Below are positions 46,127-53,735 of a DNA stretch of 64,000 nt, piece by piece. The position numbers were made by a program, and so were the translations under genes. The stretch is from JBBRHQ01 sp963840235 (GTDB lineage Bacteria > Actinomycetota > Thermoleophilia > Solirubrobacterales > 70-9), in assembly GCA_963840235.1 (NCBI GenBank), contig CAWIYC010000007.1:14620-78619 (forward strand). Reading direction: 5' to 3'. Every line of letters begins with the position of its first letter. The stretch's first letter is position 1. The notes below the pieces were generated by a model. The model ran no database searches. It saw only the letters and a list, made by a program, of their open reading frames with translations, and was not told where the DNA came from.

Positions 46127-46762
46127 ATGGAAGGGATAGGGGAGATCAGGGTCCATAAGGCAGAGCGGGGTTCAGGGATGCGTGACGAGGACGCGAACAG
46201 CACCTCGGGCGATAGCCGGCTTGTCTCAGACGCGGTCTCGCGTGCCAGAGACGGCGACATGGAGGCGCTTCACTTCCTCTACGTCCGCTACGCCCCCGAC
46301 GTCCTCGGCTACGTCATGAGCATCGTCAAGGACCATCACGAGGCCGAGGACATCACCCAGGACGTCTTCATCAAGCTGATGACCGTGATCAAGAAGTACG
46401 AGCCGCGGGGAGACGTCCCCTTCGCCGCCTGGATCCTGCGGGTCTCGCGCAACGCCGCCCTGGACCGGATGCGGGCGAGGCGGGCGATCCCGACCGAAGA
46501 GGTGCGGGTGCGGGACTCCGGGCAGGGTCAGATCAGCTCCGAGCGGGTCCACGACCTCAACCAGGCGCTCGGCGGACTGCCCGAGGGGCAGCGGGAAGTG
46601 CTAATCCTGCGCCACATCGTCGGCCTCTCGCCGATCGAGATCGCCGACACCCTCGGCAAGACCGAGAGCTCGGTCCACGGCCTTCACCATCGCGGGCGGC
46701 GGACGCTTCAGTCGGCCCTGGTCGAGCTGGGCGCCGCTCCGGTGGTCTTTCCCGGAGCCTAG
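46127..46762 (+). CDS. ECF-type RNA polymerase sigma factor
   Basis: A 211-residue sigma factor with region 2 (LYVRYAPDVLGYVMSIVKDHHEAEDITQDVFIKLM, binding core polymerase and -10) and region 4 (LGGLPEGQREVLILRHIVGLSPIEIADTLGKTESSVHGLHHRGRRTL, helix-turn-helix for the -35). Both are complete. No anti-sigma gene lies beside it, and the C-terminus after region 4 is short (VELGAAPVVFPGA). Start ATG 46127 has AGGAACGA before it; ATG 46178 would remove 17 residues of no recognised domain. Target promoters are unknown. Confidence 0.93.
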   Translation: MEGIGEIRVHKAERGSGMRDEDANSTSGDSRLVSDAVSRARDGDMEALHFLYVRYAPDVLGYVMSIVKDHHEAEDITQDVFIKLMTVIKKYEPRGDVPFAAWILRVSRNAALDRMRARRAIPTEEVRVRDSGQGQISSERVHDLNQALGGLPEGQREVLILRHIVGLSPIEIADTLGKTESSVHGLHHRGRRTLQSALVELGAAPVVFPGA

Positions 46763-47163
46763 CCCGGCGGATGGCTGGGGCCGGAGCGCCGAAGCTCCCG
46801 CCAGGACGAAAACCCCGCGCTAGCGGCACTGTCGCTGAAGTCCCTAATGGGACGGTTTTCGAACCAAACGGCCGTTCGGACGATCTTGCGACTCAGGGGT
46901 TTCTGGGCCGAGTAGGGTTGGCGAGCACGGAGTAGGGTGTGGCCCCGATGGAACACTCCCCCGATGGCGGAGACGAACGGTATGCAGCCGTCAGGCAGGA
47001 GGAGCAGCCCCGCGGCTGGCGCCGCCATCAAACCCATGCCAGGGCCAAGCAAGCAACCGGAAGGTCCCCACTCACCGAGTCCTTCGACCGCAGTGGGGCA
47101 GCTCGGCGGCTTCGAGGGCTTGTTGCCAGCGACTCCTAGTGGCCATGGGGAGCAGCACACGCT
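46763..47163. other. Intergenic with possible SnoaL remnant
   Basis: No complete gene is supported. On the minus strand near 47085-47145, QQALEAAELPHCG resembles the conserved end ALEAAGLSE of the SnoaL paralogs, so this may be a fragment of one. A short palindromic stretch GAACCAAACGGCCGTTCGG lies near 46860. The other open frames here have no recognisable features. Confidence 0.4.
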
Positions 47164-47967
47164 CTATCCGGCCACCACCCAGCCGCCATCCACGGGGATT
47201 ACCTGACCAGTGATGTACCCGGCCCCGTCCGAAGCTAAGAACAGGACGGTCTCGGCGATCTCCTCCGGCTTGCCGAAACGCTTCAACGGGTTCATCGCGA
47301 TCGCCTCGTCGATGTGCTCGGGCGAGACCCCCCACTCAGTCTCCCAATCGCCTGAGATTGGCCCGGGGGCAAGCGCGTTCACGCGGATCTCCGGGGCTAG
47401 GTCCCTGGCGAGCGTGGTGGTGAAGCCGCGGATCGCTCCCTTCGCGGTGGAATAGGTGACGGGAACGAAGTTGATCGCGTTATCGGGGTTTATCCCGTTC
47501 CCGTAGGTGCTCGAGAAGTTGACGATCGCACCACCGCCGCCTTCGAGCATCATCGGCCTCACCGCGTGACACATCCGCATGGCTCCGATCACATCAACCT
47601 GAAGAAGAGCGCTCGCCGCGGCTGTGTCCAGCTCGCTGAATCTCACCGTATCCGCCTCGTCGAGGCGGCCGGCGGCGTTGACGAGGACGTCCAACCGACC
47701 GTAGCGCTCCACGACGTCGGCGACGAATGCGTCTACCGAGTCCTGATCCGTGACGTCGAGGTGGCCGGAGTGAGCCTGCCCGCCACCGCCCTCCAGGTCC
47801 GCCACAACCTCCCCGGCCTTGGCATCTGACGACCGATAGCCGATCGCCACCGATGCGCCCTCCGAACCGAAGCCTCTGGCGACAGCTCCACCAAGCGTTC
47901 CTCCACCCCCGGTTACCACCGCTACCCTTCCCTCGAATCGGCGCCCATCATTCCATTGAGCATCCAT
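47164..47967 (-). CDS. Short-chain dehydrogenase/reductase (SDR)
   Basis: NAD(P)-dependent Rossmann oxidoreductase, 267 residues. The cofactor motif reads TGGGGTLGGAVARGF (near residue 20, in place of the usual TGxxxGIG), then LVNAAG near 96, active-site serine in NFSSTYG, and YSTAKGAIRGFT carrying the Y-x3-K pair near 170. The C-terminal DGAGYITGQVIPVDGGW motif is intact. ATG 47967 is preceded by GAGGGAGAAGC. The substrate is unknown. It lies between the first and second tRNA-like repeats. Confidence 0.93.
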   Translation of the reverse strand: MDAQWNDGRRFEGRVAVVTGGGGTLGGAVARGFGSEGASVAIGYRSSDAKAGEVVADLEGGGGQAHSGHLDVTDQDSVDAFVADVVERYGRLDVLVNAAGRLDEADTVRFSELDTAAASALLQVDVIGAMRMCHAVRPMMLEGGGGAIVNFSSTYGNGINPDNAINFVPVTYSTAKGAIRGFTTTLARDLAPEIRVNALAPGPISGDWETEWGVSPEHIDEAIAMNPLKRFGKPEEIAETVLFLASDGAGYITGQVIPVDGGWVVAG

Positions 47968-48421
47968 GCTTCTCCCTCGTTCAGTGGTCTCTGTGGCCGG
48001 GCGATCAGATCAGAGGCCGGGTGACCCCCGAGGCGCAGGTTGCGCTCGCCCCTTCGCTTCAGGTCTGACCCTGACTGAGTCCACACGCTTCTGCTCCCCA
48101 ATGCAAGCAGGGCCTCGCCGGGATCAAGCAACCAACAGGAAGGTGAGCGACGGGACTCGAACCCGCGACCGCCTGGACGACAACCGCAGCCCTCGCGGTC
48201 AGGTGGAGTCGCTCAGGCGCGGACACCTTCGCTGAGGTGCTCTCAGATCGGCTGAGATTTGCTCATTGAGTTACCTCGGCTGCTACCACGGGAAGGTCGC
48301 CGACGCCACGGAAGCTCTGCATGCCCGTGGACGAAGCTGAGGCCGAGGCCCAAACCCAGCGCCCGATCGAGGAACGCCTCGCCGATAAACCCGGCCGAGC
48401 ACCAGGAGGCGAACGCGGGTC
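47968..48421. other. Non-coding interval containing the second tRNA-His fragment
   Basis: No supported gene. It contains the tRNA-derived repeat at 48139-48185 (listed separately) and the shared CTCAGGCGCGGA at about 48211. The rest has no clear motif. Confidence 0.4.
48139..48185 (-). repeat. tRNA-His 3'-end fragment (47 bases, att-like repeat 2)
   Basis: Forty-six of 47 bases match 54211-54257, which spans three bases beyond the tRNA-His 3' end, the acceptor 3' strand, the T arm and the 3' side of the anticodon arm. The single difference is at 48179. The orientation is the same as the intact gene, and the 5' half of the tRNA is absent. Such a 3'-half duplication is what site-specific integration into tRNA genes leaves behind. 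Confidence 0.8.
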
Positions 48422-48820
48422 CTACTCCGACAGCCCGGCGGCTTCGAGGGCAGCTTCCCGCGAAAAGAACATCTCCAGCCGCGCGGCGATCCCGTCCGTG
48501 TTCGCGAAGTGCAAGTAGGCGACCTCCTGCTCAATCTCCATATCCCTCGCCGCCATTCGATGGCGACTCACCGAGATGGTGCGGTGCTCGTCTACCTCGA
48601 TGACATCGATCAGCTCCACCTCGAACTCATCCCACTGGTTGGGCCAGTCACGGAGGGCTTCGATCACGCCCTGGTGGCCGTGGTAGCTCTTGGCGTCAGG
48701 AACCTCGGGCGGCTGGAGGATCACGACATCCAGGTCCGACCGATCCAGGAACCATTGGATGTCGTCCCTCTTCCAGGCGGCGAACATCTCCCGCACCAAT
48801 TCCACGTTCTCCTGCGACAT
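48422..48820 (-). CDS. SnoaL/NTF2-like protein of the MSQENVE family
   Basis: A 132-residue NTF2-like protein starting at ATG 48820 with MSQENVELVREMFAAWKRDD and ending ALEAAGLSE. Strands DLDVVILQPPEVP and GHQGVIEALRDWPNQWDEF are typical of the family. It is divergent from the similar gene at 49327 and shares its upstream sequence (GCGATACTGCGCAGGCG before the ATG). Function is unknown; the family is much expanded in Solirubrobacterales-like genomes (from memory). Frame upstream of 48820 is non-homologous. Confidence 0.85.
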   Translation of the reverse strand: MSQENVELVREMFAAWKRDDIQWFLDRSDLDVVILQPPEVPDAKSYHGHQGVIEALRDWPNQWDEFEVELIDVIEVDEHRTISVSRHRMAARDMEIEQEVAYLHFANTDGIAARLEMFFSREAALEAAGLSE

Positions 48821-48829
48821 CGCCTGCGC

Positions 48830-48835
48830 AGTATC
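48830..48835 (-). promoter_or_regulatory. Promoter-like -10 (GATACT) nine bases before the ATG
   Basis: On the minus strand the sequence is GATACT-GCGCAGGCG-ATG. The same block precedes the ATGs at 49327 and 52834. Lack of any ribosome-binding site and the nine-base spacing fit transcription starting at or near the ATG (leaderless). The -35 here is unclear. Confidence 0.5.
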
Positions 48836-49288
48836 GCTCCGATCAGCCCCCGCCACCAGGGCGAATGCTTCGCGGCCTTGGGCGTTTGCCGCCCGAGCAG
48901 CCACTGTCGGCGCCAAACAAGCTCGAAGAACGCAAATGGGCGCCGATCGAAGGTCTGTTGGCGCGCAGGTCCCATCGGTGCGCTCAGGGGGTACCCGGGG
49001 GTCGAAACCGCCGGGGACCCAAGCCGTCACGTTAGTAGCCCAGGTAGTAGCTGGGGTCGCGCGCCGACGCTCCCCGCAGGGTGTTTCGCACGAGTCGTGC
49101 CGCAGCGGGCCACCCCGCGCAGGGCGAGCGCGCCCGGCCAGCCCGCAAAGAGACGGCCGTTGAGGAGTGCCAGCAGCAGGCCACAGGAGGGCTGTCAGGA
49201 CGCCTGAGGCCGGTCAGGTCGAAGGGCTGCCTCCCCCGCTCCGCCGCCGATCAGCTGGCGGAGGTCGGATCCTCCCGTACGCCGCTTG

Positions 49289-49317
49289 TTGGCAAGGCAT
49301 CCCCGACGGGCGATACT
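49289..49317 (+). promoter_or_regulatory. Putative leaderless promoter TTGGCA-N17-GATACT
   Basis: TTGGCA (49289-49294), a 17-base spacer and GATACT (49312-49317) lie nine bases before ATG 49327. The block through the first codons is closely matched at 52797-52850. No Shine-Dalgarno sequence lies between -10 and ATG, so leaderless initiation is likely (inference). Confidence 0.5.
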
Positions 49318-49326
49318 GCGCAGGCG

Positions 49327-50136
49327 ATGTCGCAGGAGAACGTCGAGATTGTTCGCAGGTCGCAGGAGGCGTTCCTGGCCGGAGACGTCCAGACCGCCCT
49401 CGATGCGCTCGACCCCGAGATCGAATGGCACGCGACGGTGGGAGGCATCGACGAGGGCCGCGTCGCCAAGGGCCGGGAGGAGGTCGTGCAGGCTTTCGTC
49501 GAGTACTTCGAAAATTGGGAGCGCATGGAGATGCGGGTGGATAGGTACATAGATGCCGGTGCGGACGAGGTTGTCGTCTTCCACCATGAGGTTGCCAAGG
49601 GCCGGGCAAGCGGCGCCGTGGTCGAGACCGATACGGGAAGCGTCAGCACAATCCGCAACGGGAAGATTGTTCGGGTCCGTGCCTACATGGACCGGGCGCA
49701 GGCCCTCGAAGCCGCAGGGCTTGAGGAGTCGGCGATGTCGCAGGAGAACGTGGAGATTGCGAAGCGGTGCTATGAGGCTTTCGCTGCTGGCGGAATCGAG
49801 GCGGCCCTGGCCTTCTTCGCTCCCGATGTGGTCGCATATCCATTTCCCGAGTGGGTCGAGGAATCCGAGTATCGAGGCCACGACGGGCTACGCGTCCTTA
49901 TCTCCGTGTGGACCGACAATTTCGACGAGTTCGAATTTCAGAACCACGAGTTCCGCGAGGTCGAAGATGGCGTTTTGGTCCTCGGGGAGACCGTCGGGCG
50001 GATCAAGGGCTCGGGCGTCCCTATCCGACAGCCGCTCGGGGTCGTCTACTCCGATTTCCGTGACGGCATGATCGGGGAGACCCGCAATTTCCTCACCTGG
50101 CGAGAAGCCCTCGAAACCGCCGGGCTATCGGAGTAG
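49327..50136 (+). CDS. Fused double SnoaL/NTF2-like protein
   Basis: A 269-residue reading frame made of two complete NTF2-like domains. Domain 1 (about 1-136) starts MSQENVEIVRRSQEAFLAGD and ends ALEAAGLEESA. It runs without a stop into domain 2, which starts MSQENVEIAKRCYEAFAAGG and ends ALETAGLSE. The second methionine keeps its paralog start context (GCGATGTCGCAGGAGAACGT). Either a stop between tandem genes was lost or the second is also translated separately. No catalytic residues can be named. A third, frameshifted copy begins four bases after the stop. Confidence 0.8.
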   Translation: MSQENVEIVRRSQEAFLAGDVQTALDALDPEIEWHATVGGIDEGRVAKGREEVVQAFVEYFENWERMEMRVDRYIDAGADEVVVFHHEVAKGRASGAVVETDTGSVSTIRNGKIVRVRAYMDRAQALEAAGLEESAMSQENVEIAKRCYEAFAAGGIEAALAFFAPDVVAYPFPEWVEESEYRGHDGLRVLISVWTDNFDEFEFQNHEFREVEDGVLVLGETVGRIKGSGVPIRQPLGVVYSDFRDGMIGETRNFLTWREALETAGLSE

Positions 50137-50139
50137 CCG

Positions 50140-50539
50140 ATGTCGGAGGAGAACGAGAACGTCGAGATAGCGCGCAACGTCATCGAGGCACTCAACCGGG
50201 GAGATGTGGACGCTGCCCTGAGGAACGCGGCTCCCGACTTCGTACTCGACCAGACGCGAGCGATTGGTCTCGACCGTGGCAGCTCGACCTGGATCAGGTT
50301 CGCCGCCATGGCGAGATCTAGAAGACCACTGGGAGTCGGTCCAACTTGGATTCGATGAGTTCATCGCAACGGGGGAGCACATCGTGACACCGTTCGCCAA
50401 CCGCCTCACGGGTCGCGACGGCGTCTCCGTCGAAGCACGAGGGACTTGGGTCTGGACGATTCGCGACGGCCTCATCAGGCGCATCCGCCTCTACCAGGAG
50501 CGGTCCGAGGCCCTCGAAGCCGCGGGGCTGTCGGAGTAA
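50140..50539 (+). pseudogene. Frameshifted SnoaL/NTF2-like paralog
   Basis: The third unit of the tandem array. The first frame starts MSEENENVEIARNVIEALNRGD at 50140 and keeps sense to about 50270; then the family-like sequence continues in another frame (DLEDHWESVQLGFDEFIAT ... WTIRDGLIRRIRLYQERSEALEAAGLSE) to 50539. One indel near 50270-50310 would restore a normal protein of about 132 residues. It is either a broken gene or a base-calling error; both ends of the paralog are intact. Confidence 0.75.
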
Positions 50540-50680
50540 CGCCCTCCCGCTTGCCTCATGGCTGCCGGTCGAGGTGATCGGCCAGGGGGCTGCCGCGTGC
50601 GCGGCTCAAGCGCTGAGGTAGGCGTGCACGGCGGAGCGCAGCGGTTGATGGTGAGGCCGGAGCGGCGGTATGTTCGCTCC

Positions 50681-51462
50681 GTGGCCGAGGAACTCAGGCT
50701 AAGCGAGCATGCGGTGCGGACGCGCGAGATGTGGAACGCGGACGCCCCGAACTGGGTCGCCGCGGGCCGCGCGAACTGGGCCAGCGAGGCGCCCCACTGG
50801 GGTATGTGGCACGTTCCGGAGAGCGAGGTGGGGATCCTTCCGGGTGTCCGGGGCCTCGACGTCGCTGACCTTGGCTGCGGGACGGGGTACTGGTGCGCGT
50901 GGCTGAAGCGAATGGGGCGCGCCCCGTGGGGCTCGACGTCTCCGAGGCGCAGCTCGAGACGGCCCGAGCGCTGCAGATCGAGCACGGTGTCGAGTTCCCG
51001 CTGCTGCACGCGAGCGCCGAAGACGTCCCCCTCCAGGACGAGTCTTTCGATCTCGTCTTCTCGGAGTACGGGGCGGCAATCTGGTGCGATCCCTACGTCT
51101 GGATACCCGAGGCCCGCCGACTCCTGCGCCCCGGTGGTCGGCTGGTCTTCCTGTGCAACTCCGTTCTCGCCATGCTCTGCGCACCGACGGCCGACGTGCC
51201 CGTCGGGGAGGCGCTCCTTCGAGCGCAGTTCGGACTCCACCGGATCGAGTTCGAGGACCAGGGGGCGCCTGAGTTCCATCTCTCGCACGCGGACATGTTC
51301 AGCCTGCTGGTCGAGACCGGCTTCGCCGTGGAGGCGTTGCACGAGTTGCGCGCGCCCGAGGGGCAAGAGGACGAGCTGCGCCACTACGTGCATCGCGGCT
51401 GGGCGCGGCGCTGGCCCTCCGAGGAGGTGTGGGTCGCCCGGCGCGTGGCCGATGCGGCGTAG
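50681..51462 (+). pseudogene. SAM-dependent methyltransferase, one-base frameshift
   Basis: Class I methyltransferase of about 260 residues, split in two frames. The first frame from GTG 50681 reads TREMWNADAPNWVAAGRANW and DVADLGCGTGYWCAWLKR (motif I). The second continues GARPVGLDVSEAQLETARAL, ASAEDVPLQDESFDLVFSEYG (motifs II/III) and RLLRPGGRLVFLCNS. Adding one G to GGGG at 50914-50917 joins them exactly. It may be a real mutation or a homopolymer error. The substrate is unknown; it sits among SnoaL paralogs. Confidence 0.8.
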
Positions 51463-51470
51463 TCGCGATC

Positions 51471-51718
51471 GACGCTTCCGCTTTCGCGTGCGGGTCCTGC
51501 CGCGGGCACCTCGAAGCTCGCGAACTGCTCGATCCTGAGATCGAGTGGGGTGCGTCGACACGGACCTTCGATCCAGGTGTGTTTCACGGCTACGACGGCA
51601 TCAAGGAGTTCGTAGCCCGACTGCGAGAGGTCTGAGAGTCGGGGCGCATCGAGCCGCTGGAGTTCATTCCGGCTGGGAGCGAAGTAGTCGTCCCCGTTCG
51701 GCTTCAGCGATTGACTAG
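51471..51718 (+). pseudogene. SnoaL/NTF2-like remnant
   Basis: A decayed fragment of the same family. LLDPEIEWGASTRTFDP and GVFHGYDGIKEFVARLREV match the first-strand and helix segments, then a frame change gives LEFIPAGSEVVVPVRL, matching the next strand pair. The normal start and the C-terminal ALEAAGLSE part are missing, and the convergent methyltransferase begins at the break point. No intact product is expected. Confidence 0.65.
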
Positions 51719-52575
51719 GCGCGACCGGCGGCCATAAGCACCAGATTCGAGAACCTCACGGCACCTTCGTCCCCGACTTCCCGCCGGGTGGCCGCGGTTA
51801 TCGCCGACCAGGTCTCCTCCTGCACGTCAGGTGGGTGCGGCTCGATGAGCGCTGTGATCGGCGGGGCGATTTCCTTGACGAAAGTGGTGAACTGCTCAGG
51901 GGATTGCCATTCGAAGGTGACCTCGGTCTCCTCGACCTCCACCTCGGAGAAGCCGCCCCCCTCCAGCAAGCCTCCGAGCGCTTCCGCGGTGGGGCGCGAG
52001 AGAGGTCCGGGCGTCCCGGGTGGTGGCGGCGGAACCTGGAGGCGCTCCATCGCTGTCCGCATTGGAATCGCCAGGAACGGCACCTGATCCGGAGGCCCCC
52101 ACGAGCTAATCGCGATTCGCGCACCGGAAGTCAGGAAGCTCCGGATGCGGGTAGCGGCGGCCTCTGCGTCGGGCTCGAAAATGATGCCCCAACGGGAGAG
52201 CGCGGCATCGAAGCTATCCCCCGGGAAGTCCAAGGACGCAGCGTCCGATTCAACGAACTCGATGTTGCCCAGCCCCTCCGCTGCGGCGCGCTCCGTGCCG
52301 TAGGCGATCATCTCAGACGCGATGTCGGTGGCCACCACGCTGCCCTCGGGACCCGCTGCACGGGCTGCAGTCAGCGACGGCTCACCATAGCCGGCAGCGA
52401 CGTCAAGCACCCGGCTCCCTGGCCCGATCCCTGCCATCTCCACCAGTCGCTCGCTTACTTCACCAGCAGATTCGTCGATCAACTCCGACCACTTGCGCCA
52501 ACCGGTTGCGGCGCTTTGCCAGTGCTTCCGCTGAGCGCCCCGGAACTCAACGGAGTCGATGCCCTTCGATTCCAT
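51715..52575 (-). CDS. SAM-dependent methyltransferase (class I)
   Basis: An intact 286-residue methyltransferase, divergent from the SnoaL gene at 52834. Motif I reads VLDVAAGYGEPSLTAARAAG, motif II VVATDIASEMIAYG, and EFVESDAASLDFPGDSFDAALSRWGI covers motifs III/IV; SFLTSGARIAISSWG is the post-I strand. The order matches ubiquinone/menaquinone-biosynthesis-like C-methyltransferases, but the substrate is open. GGAGGT lies seven bases before the ATG. The C-terminal part (about 190-286) resembles a substrate-cap domain. Confidence 0.88.
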   Translation of the reverse strand: MESKGIDSVEFRGAQRKHWQSAATGWRKWSELIDESAGEVSERLVEMAGIGPGSRVLDVAAGYGEPSLTAARAAGPEGSVVATDIASEMIAYGTERAAAEGLGNIEFVESDAASLDFPGDSFDAALSRWGIIFEPDAEAAATRIRSFLTSGARIAISSWGPPDQVPFLAIPMRTAMERLQVPPPPPGTPGPLSRPTAEALGGLLEGGGFSEVEVEETEVTFEWQSPEQFTTFVKEIAPPITALIEPHPPDVQEETWSAITAATRREVGDEGAVRFSNLVLMAAGRA

Positions 52576-52796
52576 GGGTGACCTCCATTCGCGCCTGGTT
52601 CACCAAGCCTATGCGATCTGCCGCCAAGCACTGGGCATTCAGCGCGTCAGTATGGACTTGACCCTGGGCAGGGCTTTGCGCGCGGTTCCCCTGGCGGTCG
52701 CCTGTCGCGCCTCGCTGCTGGCCGCCGACCGCAACCGAGGCCAGCCTGACAGCCCGCGTCGTTCGCTGGAGTCTGACCCCCCCGTCCGGCCCTTTC

Positions 52797-52824
52797 TTGG
52801 CGAGGCGTCCCAAGGGGCGATACT
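52797..52824 (+). promoter_or_regulatory. Putative leaderless promoter TTGGCG-N16-GATACT
   Basis: TTGGCG (52797-52802), a 16-base spacer and GATACT (52819-52824) lie nine bases before ATG 52834. The region aligns with that at 49289-49317, including GGGCGATACTGCGCA. No Shine-Dalgarno sequence is seen. Confidence 0.5.
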
Positions 52825-52833
52825 GCGCATGCG

Positions 52834-53244
52834 ATGTCGCAGGAGAACGTGGAGATCGTGCGTCGGGCCTTTGAAGCCGTGCTTCGCCAGCCGAAGCCCG
52901 ACTGGGACATCATCAGGGTCCTCTATCACCCGGATCATGAGTTGGTGTCGATGGTCGACCAGCTCGAGGGCGGGGTGGCCGAGGGAGGGCAGGGCTACCG
53001 CGACTGGCGGGCCAGCATCGACGAGACCTGGGAGCGGTGGGAGGGCAAGCTCGAGCAAGTGCGGGGCATTGACCGAGATCGAGTCCTGGTCGACTGCACG
53101 TTCACTGGCATCAGCAAGCTCGGCGGTGTGCCGGTCGAAGAGGCCATCACGACGATCGTCACCGTTCGGGAGGGGAAGATAGGCCGCTCCGAGGTCTTCG
53201 TCTCCCGCGAGGAAGCCCTCAAAGCCGCCGGGCAGTCTGAGTAG
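52834..53244 (+). CDS. SnoaL/NTF2-like protein of the MSQENVE family
   Basis: A 136-residue NTF2-like protein, starting MSQENVEIVRRAFEAVLRQP and ending EALKAAGQSE, a variant of the family tag. Strands HPDHELVSMVDQLEGGVA and RDRVLVDCTFTGISKLGGVPV follow the usual order. The promoter-like block and first codons match the gene at 49327. Divergent from the intact methyltransferase gene. Function unknown. Confidence 0.85.
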   Translation: MSQENVEIVRRAFEAVLRQPKPDWDIIRVLYHPDHELVSMVDQLEGGVAEGGQGYRDWRASIDETWERWEGKLEQVRGIDRDRVLVDCTFTGISKLGGVPVEEAITTIVTVREGKIGRSEVFVSREEALKAAGQSE

Positions 53245-53459
53245 CGCGTCACCCGCCGCACCTGCCCCCGGAGGCAACGAACCGTCAGGGCGGGACGGGG
53301 CTCAAGTCTTCCCAGTCGCGGCTCTGGGCGTTCCCGGAGAAGCCCAAAACGGCCAAGCCCCGAGGCCGGGATCTCGCCCGGCCTCGGGTGGACCTACATC
53401 AACAGCCTGGCGGAAGCTGAGGCCATTTTGTGACCCCTGGGCCGCCGAACGTGCCTACA

Positions 53460-53735
53460 TCAACCAAGCGCCTCCATGATGAGCGGCACGGCCTCCTCGA
53501 CCGTCAGCATCACCTTGCTGTCGTACTCGACCCACTGCGTGTAGTTCTGCAGGTTCCGGTACACCCCCGCGACATCATCGGTATCAGAGATCACCACGCC
53601 GTGGCTGCCATCGGCAGCCACGTAGTGCGCCGTTGTGCCGGGTCCGGCACCCTCCTTGGCGAAGACCTCCAACAGCTGCTTGGTCTCCCCGGTGCTGATG
53701 TACGGCTTGATCTTGTACGTCGTCACGAAAAGCAT
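53460..53735 (-). CDS. DUF3303-like small protein
   Basis: Ninety-one residues from ATG 53735, starting LFVTTYKIKPYISTGETKQL and containing ADGSHGVVISDTDDVAGVYRNLQNYTQW, a pattern close to the DUF3303 family (single ferredoxin-like dimeric barrel). No function is assigned to that family that I know of. The long frame upstream to 54299 shadows the tRNA and its flank. It lies next to the tRNA-His gene at the right end of the accessory region. Confidence 0.65.
   Translation of the reverse strand: MLFVTTYKIKPYISTGETKQLLEVFAKEGAGPGTTAHYVAADGSHGVVISDTDDVAGVYRNLQNYTQWVEYDSKVMLTVEEAVPLIMEALG

Larger units (their letters stand above)
48821..49326. other. Divergent intergenic region between two SnoaL paralogs
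   Basis: About 500 bases without a supported gene. Each end carries the conserved GATACTGCGC(A)GGCG promoter-like block of the paralog next to it. Between them there is no convincing coding sequence. The middle has GC-rich repeats such as GGGTACCCGGGGGTC. Confidence 0.4.

Noticed and set aside
46763..47160. 133-residue minus-strand frame
   Set aside because: No conserved segment, no ribosome site, proline/serine-rich composition as expected from GC-rich chance frames.
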